A stretch of 64,000 nt of DNA, taken from the NCBI RefSeq assembly GCF_020829665.1, contig NZ_JAIVFT010000012.1, positions 62,001 through 126,000 of the forward strand, read 5' to 3'. Source of the DNA: Nostoc sp. CHAB 5824. Its GTDB lineage: Bacteria; Cyanobacteriota; Cyanobacteriia; Cyanobacteriales; Nostocaceae. This document shows, piece by piece, positions 55,658 to 64,000 of this stretch (position 1 is its first letter; every line of letters begins with the position of its first letter). The position numbers and the translations under genes are program-made. The notes under the pieces were generated by a model. That model worked only from the letters and a program-made list of their open reading frames with translations. It was not told the origin of the DNA and searched no databases.

Positions 55658-56165
55658 TTTGATAAATCCTTTTTATCTTTAAGTTCCTAAGTAACGTAAA
55701 TAGGATGATCGTTATTTTCTAAGCTATTATTCCCAAATAATTAATAATATACACATCTTTACACTTTTTGCTGAGGGTAAGCAGAAAGCGATTTTGGTTG
55801 GTTTGGATGATACTAACATTACCCACTGTTTGTCTGCATTGGCAAAATCCGTGTTGTGGTATCGCTTTTCCTAAAAATGCCCTGTGCGCTTGGGCATTCG
55901 ATTAAAGTACATGGCAGTGTACCAGTAATGAGAGGATGTTTTAAAAGTGGTGGCTGAGGTATCCAAAACTTTAGATCCTCCTAAATCCTCCTTTTTAAGG
56001 AGGACTTTGAGAAGGTTCTTCTCCACTTTTAAGGTTTGCTGGGGAAGATTTCAACAAATTAGCAATAATGCACAAAGCAAAAATTTATTTGTGAACTTGC
56101 ATCAACATACAGTTAATCACTGATAAATAAATACTATTTTTAATTTAAGTATAAAAGGAGTAGCA
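55658..56165. other. Intergenic region with a G/C-rich repeat
   Basis: No gene. GATCCTCCTAAATCCTCC and AAGGAGGACTTTGAG at 55974-56012 belong to the same repeat type as 22116. A good RBS (AAAGGAGTAGCAATG) lies at its right end before the SnoaL gene. Confidence 0.6.
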
Positions 56166-56588
56166 ATGTCTGACATTGAAGAAAACAAAATAATTGCTCG
56201 ACGGTGGATAGAACTTATTAGTGAGCATCGGATTGAAGATATCTGCGAGATGACCGCCCCAACTTGGAGGATGCACGGTGGTTTACCTGGGCTTCCTCCA
56301 GGGCCAGATGGGGTACGTAAACTCTTTGGTTCATTTGGAGTTATTAAGCAGAAATGGACAATTGAAGACGTAATTGCTGAAGGTGAGAAAGTGGTAGTGC
56401 GTGCGACCAACATCTGCGCTCAGGAAAGTTTCTTTGGAATACCTAGTTATGGCCGAGAGCAAACGTTTACGGCTATGTTCATTCATTGGATTGTTGACGG
56501 GAAAATAATTGAAACCTGGCGAAACGCTGATGATCTCGGACGAGTTCTTCAGCTTGGGGCGCGAATTGAGCCAGGAACATCTGGGTAA
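56166..56588 (+). CDS. SnoaL-like ester cyclase/isomerase-fold protein
   Basis: 140 residues of the SnoaL/NTF2-like fold: NKIIARRWIELISEHRIEDI, the loop MTAPTWRMHGGLPGLPPGPDG and the C-terminal FIHWIVDGKIIETWRNAD. Conserved His and Asp are in place. Members are small-molecule cyclases, dehydratases or binding proteins, and many are stress-linked. The strong RBS (AGGAG 7 bp upstream) supports the ATG at 56166. It is on the opposite strand to the next gene. Substrate unknown. Confidence 0.82.
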   Translation: MSDIEENKIIARRWIELISEHRIEDICEMTAPTWRMHGGLPGLPPGPDGVRKLFGSFGVIKQKWTIEDVIAEGEKVVVRATNICAQESFFGIPSYGREQTFTAMFIHWIVDGKIIETWRNADDLGRVLQLGARIEPGTSG

Positions 56589-56653
56589 TAACTTTAGGGA
56601 CTTGCTAAACAAATGGCGAGTCTCTTGAAAAACTAATAGAAGCACTAATAAGT

Positions 56654-57103
56654 TTAGCTGTTGAACAATTGCCTTCTAGAAAACAATCTCAGCAACCCGG
56701 CAGTTCCAAGACTCCAAGCACCATTAACCGATAAACCTGTTACTATTCCTACAAGTTTCCAACCTCCAGCGATGGGCTGACCCTTGAGTGGTGCGACTAC
56801 AAACCAAGCCACTAGCGTCGGGACAATTGCACCAAATACCAATGCAGCTAACCAATAGCTTTTATCATGTCGAAAACGAGGTGCTAATGCTACCCAAATC
56901 AGTCCCCAAATCCCTCCCCAAAATGCGCTTGACCAAATTTGCGGGATTCCGAATGGTTGTGTCGGTGCAGTTGGATAGGGGGCGCGAGGTGTGAAATTTA
57001 CTGCATGTAGCAGCGCCAAGACACCTTGGTGAAATAGCAAAACAGACACGAAGCCTGCAATAAATGCTAAGGCAAATCGAGATAAGGTAGATTTTTGAGT
57101 CAT
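56654..57103 (-). CDS. Small membrane protein of unknown function
   Basis: 149 residues with four hydrophobic helices (about 8-30, 57-75, 84-105, 115-137) and conserved-looking loops (PRAPYPTAPTQPFGIPQIW; APLKGQPIAGGWK). I recall similar four-helix proteins in proteobacteria and cyanobacteria without a function. It converges with the SnoaL gene and is preceded by a possible operator at 57151-57174. Confidence 0.75.
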   Translation of the reverse strand: MTQKSTLSRFALAFIAGFVSVLLFHQGVLALLHAVNFTPRAPYPTAPTQPFGIPQIWSSAFWGGIWGLIWVALAPRFRHDKSYWLAALVFGAIVPTLVAWFVVAPLKGQPIAGGWKLVGIVTGLSVNGAWSLGTAGLLRLFSRRQLFNS

Positions 57104-57601
57104 TGTTTATACGAAAACTTCTAGAACTAGCTTCTTAAAGTTGTTTATGATAGTTTGCTAAGTAGTATAAACTACAGTAATTTTATCAACTTACCGTATT
57201 TTACTAAACAGCATCGCTGATATAGTCGAAGAAGTTTGGAGTTAAGAGTATTCAGGTACTCTACCAAATATATGACAAGTAGAAAAGTCGGTCTTGCCGA
57301 TTGAGAAGTCGATGCCTTGGAATTTTTCAATTCATCTAGAGCATTTCTGAACAAGGAAGCGCCTGCTGCGATCGCTGTGAACATGTAGTGAGGATAGCAC
57401 CCTACAATGAATATACGTATGCGAACTATTCACAACCGTAAGGTCAAAGCTGGGCTAAACGTTGGCACAATTGCAAGTACGCACTGTGTAGGACAGCAGT
57501 TGCATCTGTTTTGAGAATCAGTAAGAGGCAGGGAGAAGAATAATTAATGCTCAATATCCAATGCCCCATACCCAATTATCAATTACTTAGGAGTTAGATC
57601 A
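57104..57601. other. Divergent intergenic region
   Basis: Between the small membrane protein and the SDR. It contains the imperfect palindrome TAGTTTGCTAAGTAGTATAA plus ACTA at 57151-57174, a possible regulator site, and a short minus-strand frame (57172-57384) I did not accept as a gene. Confidence 0.5.
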
Positions 57602-58351
57602 ATGACAGGGAAATTAGAGGGAAAAGTAGCAATTGTCACTGGTGCTTCAGCGGGAATTGGAGAAGCAACTGCGATCGCCTTGGCTTCAGTTGGAGCAACA
57701 GTAGTACTCGCTGCTAGGCGTGGCGATCGCATTCAGGCATTAGCAGAACGTATCGAAGCTAGCGGTGGTAAAGCATTGCCTATTGTCACTGATGTGACTG
57801 ACGAAACCCAGGTAAATAACTTGGTGGCAAAGACAAATGCAGAATTGGGAAGGGTTGATATCCTTGTGAATAATGCAGGGATTGCTTTACTCGGCACCAT
57901 TGAAGCTGGGAATAGCTCAGACTGGCGGCGATCATTTGACCTCAACGTACTAGGACTGCTATATGCTACTCACGCTGTTTTGCCTCTGTTGAAAGCGCAA
58001 AAATCGGGACATATAGTCAATATCTCCTCAGTTGCTGGCCGGACAGCGCGGGCGGGCGTCGGTGTTTATAATGCTACCAAATGGGGTGTGAATGCCCTCT
58101 CGGAAGCATTGCGCCAAGAAGTTCACAAGGACAACATCCGCGTTACCATCATCGAACCAGGTTTGGTGGATACGGAAATTGACAACCAAATTACCGATCC
58201 CGTTGCTAAACAACGGATCGAAGAACGACGCAAGGCAATTCAACCTCTGCAAAGTGAAGACATTGCTGCTGCGATCGTTTATGCCGTTACCCAACCACCA
58301 CGCGTTAATGTCAACGAAATTCTCATCCGACCAACGGGACAAGAACATTAA
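57602..58351 (+). CDS. Short-chain dehydrogenase/reductase (classical SDR)
   Basis: 249 residues. TGASAGIGEATA (NADP loop, 13-24), NNAGIA (89-94), and the catalytic Ser/Tyr/Lys in NISSVAGRTARAG and YNATKWG (about 139-160) are intact. The ARRGDR segment after strand 2 favours NADP. It resembles the clavaldehyde-dehydrogenase-like classical SDRs (YdfG-type). The ATG at 57602 is preceded by AGGAG at 57589. Substrate not evident; the neighbouring genes give no pathway. Confidence 0.88.
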   Translation: MTGKLEGKVAIVTGASAGIGEATAIALASVGATVVLAARRGDRIQALAERIEASGGKALPIVTDVTDETQVNNLVAKTNAELGRVDILVNNAGIALLGTIEAGNSSDWRRSFDLNVLGLLYATHAVLPLLKAQKSGHIVNISSVAGRTARAGVGVYNATKWGVNALSEALRQEVHKDNIRVTIIEPGLVDTEIDNQITDPVAKQRIEERRKAIQPLQSEDIAAAIVYAVTQPPRVNVNEILIRPTGQEH

Positions 58352-58981
58352 ACAAGCATAAAGTCCAGGAGTCATACCTTTCACTTTAATAATGATACAA
58401 ATACGTTGGTAGGGGCACAGCAATGCTCATTGGTGTCAACTTAACGTGAAAACCAGTCTAGACAAAGCTTTGAGAGATTGTCTGGTTGTCTTGTTCCCAG
58501 TCTCTGACTGGGAATACATAATGAAGGCTCCGCCTCCCTGACTCGCGGCAGAGCCGCAATTGAAGTGCATTTCCAGCCAGAGGCTCTTAACGAGGTTTTA
58601 ACAGGGTTTTGCTTTAAGTTGACACGTATGAGCAATGCTGTGCCCCTACGAGAAATCTATATGTATCAAGGTTTTTGTGAAATGGTATCAGGAGCAGAGC
58701 CGGAAACGCTCCATCTCTGGTTAGGAGTTATATTATGTCCGGTTGATTAATTATGATTCCTGCATGTGTGCAAAAGCTTGAAAACTCTTTCTCCCCCTGC
58801 CCCCTGCTCCCTGCCTCCAAGAGTCTTAATAATAAGTCTTTGCGGACACGATATTAAAAGTTATGTGATGTCCGCGCCCTTATTACTAACCCAAAATCTT
58901 TTCTGTCAGGCGATTGCCCATAAGTGACGAGCCTTGAGCATAGGCTATTCCAGAAAAGACATTTTTGAAAGCAAACTGCTA
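58352..58981. other. Intergenic region with MITE-like element
   Basis: Holds the element 58409-58649, then a C-rich spacer (CTCCCCCTGCCCCCTGCTCC near 58790). No gene. Confidence 0.6.
58409..58649. repeat. MITE-like element with 36-bp terminal inverted repeats
   Basis: 58409-58444 (GTAGGGGCACAGCAATGCTC...) and 58614-58649 (...GAGCAATGCTGTGCCCCTAC) are near-perfect reverse complements over 36 bp. The 170-bp interior has a smaller hairpin (TCCCAGTCTCTGACTGGGA) and no ORF. TGTGCCCCTAC ends are common in cyanobacterial repeats. Confidence 0.75.
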
Positions 58982-59944
58982 CTAAATCTTAGAAAGAATC
59001 GCTTGGGCAGCAGCTTCATCGGTAATCAATCCTGTAATTAACTTGCCATGCAGAGCAGCCAAAATCGCCTCCGTCTTTTTCGCACTGCCTGCCACACCAA
59101 TGATGAGTCGATGAGCTGGTTGTTCGAGTGCCACGCTAGCAACCCGACTGTTTGTCCCCTCTTGCAGTAATACTCCACGATCGCTGTAAGCCCAACCTGC
59201 AATTTCTCCTACTGCTCCCAGTTCAATCAATTCAGCCACCTCATCATCATTAATGAAGCCGTCTTGATGTAATGGAGCATTCCAAGCAATGTGACTGATG
59301 CCGACAAATGTTGCTTTGGCTTGTTCTGTAAGAGTTTTGACGGCGATAAATGATCGCTGAGTCTGCAAGAGTTCTCGTTCTTCAATGCTAGTAGCGACAA
59401 CCGGAGTCGGCACTGGGTAAGCTTGGGAACCGACGCGATCGGATAAATGCATGACCACTTCGTGGCGACCTGCACGCCCATAATGAGACATGTTGCCAAT
59501 AATTGAAACAATCTTATGCTGGGGTTGGTTCATTGAGGGTATCTGCTCCACCATTGCTCGCAATGTGCGACCTGAGGACAACGCCAGTATGGTTGGGGTT
59601 TTTGCAATCAGGTAAGCCTCTAAGTAGGTGGCAGCACATACACTAATTCCGTATAATGTATCACCACTACCTGCATCAGTTGGTACTACTTCACAAAGCG
59701 ACAGATCAAACTTATCGCGTAATGACTCAGCCAGAGCAATGCATTCACTCAGGGGATGATCAAGTCGAAATTTAATTAATTTTTCACTGACTGCTAGTGC
59801 CACTAGGCGTTGTGCAGCTTGCCGGGACACATTGAGCTTGGCGGCAATTTCTTCTTGCGTATTGCCAGCAATGTAATAGAGCCAAGCAGCATGAGCAGCC
59901 AGGTCTAATTTGCGATCGCGCCGCTCCAAAAAAGGTTGTCCCAT
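58982..59944 (-). CDS. SorC-family sugar-binding transcription regulator
   Basis: 320 residues. The N-terminal HTH (about 15-60; GNTQEEIAAKLNVSRQAAQR) is followed by the SorC/DeoR-like sugar-phosphate-binding domain (about 65-320; TILALSSGRTLRAMVEQ; IGVAGSAKKTEAILAALHG). SorC regulators respond to sugar or polyol phosphates. It is downstream of the SDR gene on the same strand and next to an ABC sugar transporter locus, which it probably controls. A candidate binding site (TTGAGTATATGCCCAA, 59995-60010) lies upstream of this gene, with a like site at 60918-60933 in the divergent promoter. Confidence 0.9.
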   Translation of the reverse strand: MGQPFLERRDRKLDLAAHAAWLYYIAGNTQEEIAAKLNVSRQAAQRLVALAVSEKLIKFRLDHPLSECIALAESLRDKFDLSLCEVVPTDAGSGDTLYGISVCAATYLEAYLIAKTPTILALSSGRTLRAMVEQIPSMNQPQHKIVSIIGNMSHYGRAGRHEVVMHLSDRVGSQAYPVPTPVVATSIEERELLQTQRSFIAVKTLTEQAKATFVGISHIAWNAPLHQDGFINDDEVAELIELGAVGEIAGWAYSDRGVLLQEGTNSRVASVALEQPAHRLIIGVAGSAKKTEAILAALHGKLITGLITDEAAAQAILSKI

Positions 59945-59994
59945 ATACCACCTGCAAAAACTATGTATCTATCAAAGGCATGATTGCATTTTTT

Positions 59995-60010
59995 TTGAGT
60001 ATATGCCCAA
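59995..60010. promoter_or_regulatory. Candidate SorC operator 1
   Basis: TTGAGTATATGCCCAA matches TTGAGCTTTTGCCCAA at 60918-60933 at 13 of 16 positions. It lies 51 bp upstream of the regulator start, suggesting autoregulation. A half-site TTTGCTCAA follows near 60021. Confidence 0.5.
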
Positions 60011-60042
60011 AGATATAATATTTGCTCAATTACCTTTAAAAT

Positions 60043-60846
60043 CTATTCTCCTCCAGTAACCTCTAAGTTAAACCCAGTAATGTAGCTCGCCTCTTCGCTC
60101 ATCAGAAATGCTACCCCATTCGCCACCTCTTCCAGGCTTCCTAAACGCCGCATTGGGACTGAATTGATCATCTGTTGCTCAACTACCTTGGGATCGGTAT
60201 CAAAGTACTGGGAACCTACCGCTGCCTGCAATTCTGTTTGCCGTGTCCACATAAAACCAGGGCCGATGAGCGCAGGCGAAAGCGCATTCACCCGAATGTT
60301 GTAAGGAGCCAAGTCTTTCGCTGCCGTTTGAGTCATTCCAATCACCGCAAACTTGGAAGCACCATATGCCAGCATATTTGGCGGTCCGACTACGCCTGCA
60401 TAACTCGCCATATTGACGATCGCACCTCCACCTGCATCGCGTAGTTGCTGTGCAGCCACTTTGAGAATGTGGAAAACGCCGACAACGTTGATGTTGATAA
60501 CCTTTTGAAAGTCGTCTTCAGGATATTCGCCGGTCTTGGCAAACACTCCTTGATAGCCTGCATTGTTAAATACATAGTCGATCCGCCCAAGCTGGTTTAC
60601 AGCACTAGTAAAGGTTTTGACAACATCATCAGCAGATGTAACATCACAGCAAAACGATCCAACTGGAACGTTGTAACTTTTTAATTCCTCAGCCACATCT
60701 GCCATCTTCGGTTCATTCAAATCTAGGAGCGCTACACCTGCGCCATTAGCAGCAAAGCGGTGTGCAGTTGCCTTGCCAATATCTCCTGCACCGCCCGTAA
60801 TTAGGATGGTTTTACCTGCAAACTGATAGGTTGCTTTCGCTGTCAT
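60043..60846 (-). CDS. SDR-family sugar/polyol dehydrogenase
   Basis: 267 residues: TGGAGDIGKAT (NAD loop, about 17-27), FNNAGYQG, and the triad in VNMASYAGVVG with YGASKFAV (about 147-168), ending EVTGGE as in classical SDRs. With the ABC genes and SorC regulator, it likely oxidises the imported polyol or sugar (e.g. a mannitol/sorbitol-type substrate). It is divergent from the binding-protein gene, sharing a 148-bp promoter region with an operator candidate. Confidence 0.87.
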   Translation of the reverse strand: MTAKATYQFAGKTILITGGAGDIGKATAHRFAANGAGVALLDLNEPKMADVAEELKSYNVPVGSFCCDVTSADDVVKTFTSAVNQLGRIDYVFNNAGYQGVFAKTGEYPEDDFQKVININVVGVFHILKVAAQQLRDAGGGAIVNMASYAGVVGPPNMLAYGASKFAVIGMTQTAAKDLAPYNIRVNALSPALIGPGFMWTRQTELQAAVGSQYFDTDPKVVEQQMINSVPMRRLGSLEEVANGVAFLMSEEASYITGFNLEVTGGE

Positions 60847-60911
60847 AGTTTAAACCTATTATTGAAGAATTGTTGCAAATTCCCGCCATTGAAATGAGAT
60901 TGGTATGATTT

Positions 60912-60940
60912 CTATTATTGAGCTTTTGCCCAATAATAGA
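60912..60940. promoter_or_regulatory. Candidate SorC operator 2 in the divergent promoter
   Basis: CTATTATTG (60912-60920) and CAATAATAG (60932-60940 within CCCAATAATAG) are exact 9-bp inverted arms. The core TTGAGCTTTTGCCCAA recurs as operator 1 upstream of the regulator gene. It sits 55 bp before the binding-protein start and 66 bp before the SDR start. Confidence 0.6.
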
Positions 60941-60994
60941 GCATAAAATTAAAAATTTATTTCGTTTGGTTTTTTACTTTAAAGGAGTCATGCG

Positions 60995-62344
60995 ATGCGT
61001 ATCCCCCGCTTCGCTAAAGTGCTGGTTGCATTTCTCGCTGGAGTGATGCTGGTGCAACTTCTACACGCTTGTTCACCACGCTCACAAGCCGCAGAGAAAA
61101 CTAGACTGACGATCGCCACTGTCAACAACGGCGATATGGTGGTGATGCAAGGGCTTTCTCGCAAATTTGAGTCAGCTAATCCTGATATTCAACTCCGGTG
61201 GGTTGTGTTGGAAGAAAATGTGTTGCGCCAACGCACAACTACAGATGTTGCAAGCCTTGGTGGGCAGTTTGATGTCATGACGATCGGTTCTTATGAAACA
61301 CCAATCTGGGCTAGGCGGGATTGGTTAAGACCCTTGGATCAACTGGGCGCAAACTATGACGTAAACGACCTGCTCAAACCCATACGAGAAGGACTTTCCA
61401 ATAACGGCAAACTCTATGCCGTGCCATTCTATGGGGAAAGTTCCATGCTGTACTACCGAAAAGATTTGTTTGAGAAAGCCGGAATTAGGGTTCCTAAACA
61501 GCCAACTTATCCCCAGATGAGAGAATGGGCAAGCAAAATCCATAATCCAGCAAATGGGGTTTATGGAGTTTGCCTGCGTGGAAAACCCGGTTGGGGTGAA
61601 AACATGGCATTTGTTTCCACCTTGGTCAATACCTATGGTGGACGGTGGTTTGACATGAAGTGGCAACCGACAATTAATACTCCAGCCTGGAAAGAGGCGA
61701 TCGCCTTTTATGTCGATCTGCTCAACAAATATGGGCCACCGGGAGCCAGTTCCAATGGATTTAATGAGAATCTGGCGTTATTCTCAACAGGTAAATGCGG
61801 GATGTGGGTAGATGCAACCGTTGCTGCGGGGTTGTTATCTAATCCGAAAGAATCCCAAGTTTATGATAAACTTGGCTTCGCCCGTGCGCCAATCGAAAAA
61901 TATCCCAACGGTTCAAACTGGCTTTGGGCTTGGGCGTTAGCGGTTCCTAAAACATCAAAATCACCCGAAGCCGCGCAAAAGTTCGTTGCTTGGGCAACCT
62001 CTAAAGAATACATCCAACTGGTTGCGAAGGAAAATGGCTGGGTTGCTGTACCACCAGGGACTCGAACTTCCACATATCAGAATCCCAACTATCGAAAAGC
62101 TGCACCCTTTGCTGAAATTGTCTTGGAAGCAATCCAATCTGCTGATATTACCCGTCCATCCGCACAACCAACTCCTTATAAGGGAGTTCAATACGTTGAT
62201 ATTCCAGAATTTCAAGCGATCGGTTCTTCCGTTGGGCAAACCTTGGCAGCAGCGTTAACCAATCGCACTTCGGTAGACCAAGCGTTGCAGCAATCACAGA
62301 GATCCACTGAACGCTTCATGAAACACACAGGTTATATCGAGTGA
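60995..62344 (+). CDS. ABC transporter sugar/polyol-binding lipoprotein
   Basis: 449 residues. A hydrophobic signal (8-24) ends in a lipobox-like LLHAC (Cys26). The mature part is a family 1-type solute-binding protein (RLTIATVNNGDMVVMQGLSR; YAVPFYGESSMLYYRKDLFE; KCGMWVDATVAAGLL). AAAGGAG 7 bp upstream supports the ATG at 60995. It binds a sugar or polyol in the periplasm and feeds the two permeases that follow (7- and 1-bp gaps). The organisation resembles SmoEFG-type polyol transporters. Confidence 0.92.
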   Translation: MRIPRFAKVLVAFLAGVMLVQLLHACSPRSQAAEKTRLTIATVNNGDMVVMQGLSRKFESANPDIQLRWVVLEENVLRQRTTTDVASLGGQFDVMTIGSYETPIWARRDWLRPLDQLGANYDVNDLLKPIREGLSNNGKLYAVPFYGESSMLYYRKDLFEKAGIRVPKQPTYPQMREWASKIHNPANGVYGVCLRGKPGWGENMAFVSTLVNTYGGRWFDMKWQPTINTPAWKEAIAFYVDLLNKYGPPGASSNGFNENLALFSTGKCGMWVDATVAAGLLSNPKESQVYDKLGFARAPIEKYPNGSNWLWAWALAVPKTSKSPEAAQKFVAWATSKEYIQLVAKENGWVAVPPGTRTSTYQNPNYRKAAPFAEIVLEAIQSADITRPSAQPTPYKGVQYVDIPEFQAIGSSVGQTLAAALTNRTSVDQALQQSQRSTERFMKHTGYIE

Positions 62345-62351
62345 GTTTTCT

Positions 62352-63275
62352 ATGTCTTCTTCATTAGCGGTAAAACCTCAATTTGAAACGCCACCACCCA
62401 CCAAGCAACGGACTACGCGGCAAGTGTCAACCTTACCTCTGGTTGCACCTTCGGTCGTTCTCCTACTGCTGTGGATGATTGTGCCTCTGGTGATGACTTT
62501 ATGGTTTTCCTTTCAGCGGTATAACTTGCTGAATCCAGATGCACGCAAATTCATTGGGATTGAAAATTTTACATTCATCCTAACTGACTCAGCTTTATGG
62601 ACATCGATCGCCATCACAATTATTCTGGTTGTTTCTGTTCTAGTAATCACAATTGGTCTAGGCACATTACTAGCAGTGCTATTTGACCAAGACTTTTATG
62701 GTCGTGGAGTAGCGCGGGTACTGGCAATCTCGCCATTTTTCGTTATGCCCACAGTTAGCGCCCTAATCTGGAAAAATATGCTGATGCATCCGGTGAATGG
62801 GCTATTTGCTCAAATCACCAGAGGTTTGGGTTTGGGTGCGATCGATTGGTTTGCCAGCGTTCCCTTGCTTGCGATCATTATCATTGTTTCATGGCAATGG
62901 CTGCCCTTTGCCTTACTGATTTTATTGACCGCCATTCAGTCACTCGATCGCGACCAGTTAGAAGCTGCGCGGATGGATGGAGCAAATGCGATCGCTCTAT
63001 TTCGTTTCGTCATGCTACCGCATCTGAGCCGCGCCATCTCTGTGGTTGCCATGATCGAGACGATTTTCTTTCTCACTATCTTTGCTGAAATCTTTGTGAC
63101 CACAGGTGGCGGGCCGGGACTTGCAACCACTAACCTTGCCTATTACATCTTCCTCAAAGCCTTGCTCGAATTTGATGTCGGCGGTGCTTCAGCTGGTGGA
63201 TTAATTGCCGTCATCCTTGCCAACATCGTGGCAATCTTTTTGATGCGTAGTGTTGCTCGTAATTTGGATACCTAA
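62352..63275 (+). CDS. ABC transporter permease, MalF-like
   Basis: 307 residues with six membrane helices and the EAA loop (QLEAARMDGANAIALFRFVMLPHL, given here in part: EAARMDGANAIALF) near 205-225, which contacts the ATPase. It forms the channel with the permease encoded next. It starts 7 bp after the binding protein, so they form one operon controlled from the promoter at 60.9 kb. No ATPase gene is in the window so far. Confidence 0.92.
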   Translation: MSSSLAVKPQFETPPPTKQRTTRQVSTLPLVAPSVVLLLLWMIVPLVMTLWFSFQRYNLLNPDARKFIGIENFTFILTDSALWTSIAITIILVVSVLVITIGLGTLLAVLFDQDFYGRGVARVLAISPFFVMPTVSALIWKNMLMHPVNGLFAQITRGLGLGAIDWFASVPLLAIIIIVSWQWLPFALLILLTAIQSLDRDQLEAARMDGANAIALFRFVMLPHLSRAISVVAMIETIFFLTIFAEIFVTTGGGPGLATTNLAYYIFLKALLEFDVGGASAGGLIAVILANIVAIFLMRSVARNLDT

Positions 63276-63276
63276 C

Positions 63277-64000
63277 ATGGCACGTAAAACCTCAAAGATT
63301 TGGCTATGGACATTGCTCGGCTGGCTTGCCGCTTGCATCTTGTTTTTCCCGATTTTCTGGATGTTTCTCGCCAGTTTCAAAACGGAAGTAGCGGCAGTTT
63401 CAACTCCCCCTCAGTTGTTTTTTCGCCCAACGTTGGAGAACTATATTGCGATCCAAGACCGGGCAAATTATTTCAATTATGCATTTAACAGCGTAGCAAT
63501 TTCCCTTGGAGCGACTATACTCGCGCTACTGCTTGCCGTACCTGCCGCTTACGCAATGGCGTTCTTCCCAACAAAACGTACCAAGGGCACTTTACTTTGG
63601 ATGCTGTCCACCAAAATGCTGCCACCTGTTGGCGTGCTAGTGCCGATCTACATTTTGTGTCGCAACGCCGGGTTGCTGGATACTCGCATCGGTTTGATTA
63701 TTATTTATACCTTGATTAATTTGCCAATCGTCGTCTGGATGATTTACAGCTTCTTCAAGGAAGTTCCTAGAGAAATTCTCGAAGCCGATCGCATGGATGG
63801 AGCAACCACTCAGCAAGAACTTGTGCATGTGTTGTTGCCATTGGCAGTGCCCGGAATTGCATCCACTGCATTGCTTTCGATTATTTTGTCATGGAACGAA
63901 GCATTTTGGAGCTTGAACTTAACAACAGCAGATGCAGCGCCGCTCACAGCCTTTATTGCTTCATTTTCCAGCCCTCAAGGATTATTCTGGGCAAAACTTT
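63277..64000 (+). CDS. ABC transporter permease, MalG-like (partial, runs off right edge)
   Basis: The ATG at 63277 lies 1 bp after the previous stop. 241 codons are visible, with membrane helices near 7-28, 72-95, 107-128, 140-160 and 195-215, and the EAA loop ILEADRMDGATTQQELVHVL (about 168-187). It is the second permease of the same importer. The C-terminus is outside the window. Confidence 0.9.
   Translation, partial: MARKTSKIWLWTLLGWLAACILFFPIFWMFLASFKTEVAAVSTPPQLFFRPTLENYIAIQDRANYFNYAFNSVAISLGATILALLLAVPAAYAMAFFPTKRTKGTLLWMLSTKMLPPVGVLVPIYILCRNAGLLDTRIGLIIIYTLINLPIVVWMIYSFFKEVPREILEADRMDGATTQQELVHVLLPLAVPGIASTALLSIILSWNEAFWSLNLTTADAAPLTAFIASFSSPQGLFWAKL

Noticed and set aside
57172..57384. 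70-aa minus frame
   Set aside because: Atypical composition, no conserved pattern; could be a regulator remnant but nothing supports it.
1..64000. tRNA or rRNA genes
   Set aside because: None seen on reading; a tRNAscan search would settle it.

Overview
The window looks like a chromosomal segment of a filamentous, heterocyst-forming cyanobacterium of the Nostoc/Anabaena group. The evidence is the density of GCGATCGC (HIP1) octamers, short interspersed repeats of the Nostoc type (including heptanucleotide tandem repeats), and recognisable cyanobacterial genes: nblS, xisH/xisI, devB/devC, agrE and an Hgl/Pfa-type polyketide synthase. No rRNA or tRNA gene was recognised. The assignment rests on recall of families; no database search was run.

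Region by region. (1) 1-18 kb is a probable glycolipid synthesis and export locus. It has a KS-AT-ACP-ACP polyketide synthase, a separate KR-DH protein cut by the left edge, a DevB/DevC exporter pair without DevA, an SDR-type reductase/epimerase, three glycosyltransferases and a DUF2141 protein. (2) 18-21 kb holds a NarL-type two-component pair, a 16-bp-arm perfect palindrome and a secreted protein. (3) 21-29 kb is an accessory region with a sulfotransferase, two near-identical glycine-rich RTX proteins, remnants of a second sulfotransferase and a third RTX gene, three arrays of one 21-bp tandem repeat, and an APS kinase that could supply the sulfotransferase donor. (4) 29-39 kb carries DUF2085, the arginine dihydrolase/ornithine cyclodeaminase AgrE, a candidate structured RNA, a GT39-like membrane glycosyltransferase and a 1322-residue DUF2157-type membrane protein. 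(5) 39-46 kb carries a Ycf48/BNR-repeat protein, a VioB-type ferritin-like protein, a sigma factor fused to an IS1-type zinc-ribbon/HTH domain, and a nucleotide-sugar epimerase. (6) 46-51 kb carries purD, an xisH/xisI pair lying between purD and nblS, nblS and a zinc-ribbon membrane protein. (7) 51-53.4 kb encodes a fusion of an HsdR-N-like nuclease domain with a ParA ATPase, followed by a ParB-like protein. (8) 53-58 kb holds two glycosyltransferases, a SnoaL-like protein, a small membrane protein and an SDR. (9) 59-64 kb is a polyol/sugar ABC transporter locus with SorC-type regulator, SDR, binding protein and two permeases, with matching candidate operator sites upstream of the regulator and in the divergent promoter.

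The most interesting parts are the nuclease-ParA/ParB pair, the sigma/transposase-domain chimera and its operon-like neighbours, the 21-bp array family around a decaying RTX/sulfotransferase tandem duplication, the ketoreductase split between two polyketide genes, and the nested-stem RNA candidate at 32.3 kb. Repeats and MITE-like elements fill most gene-free gaps; some lie inside genes or supply a stop codon.
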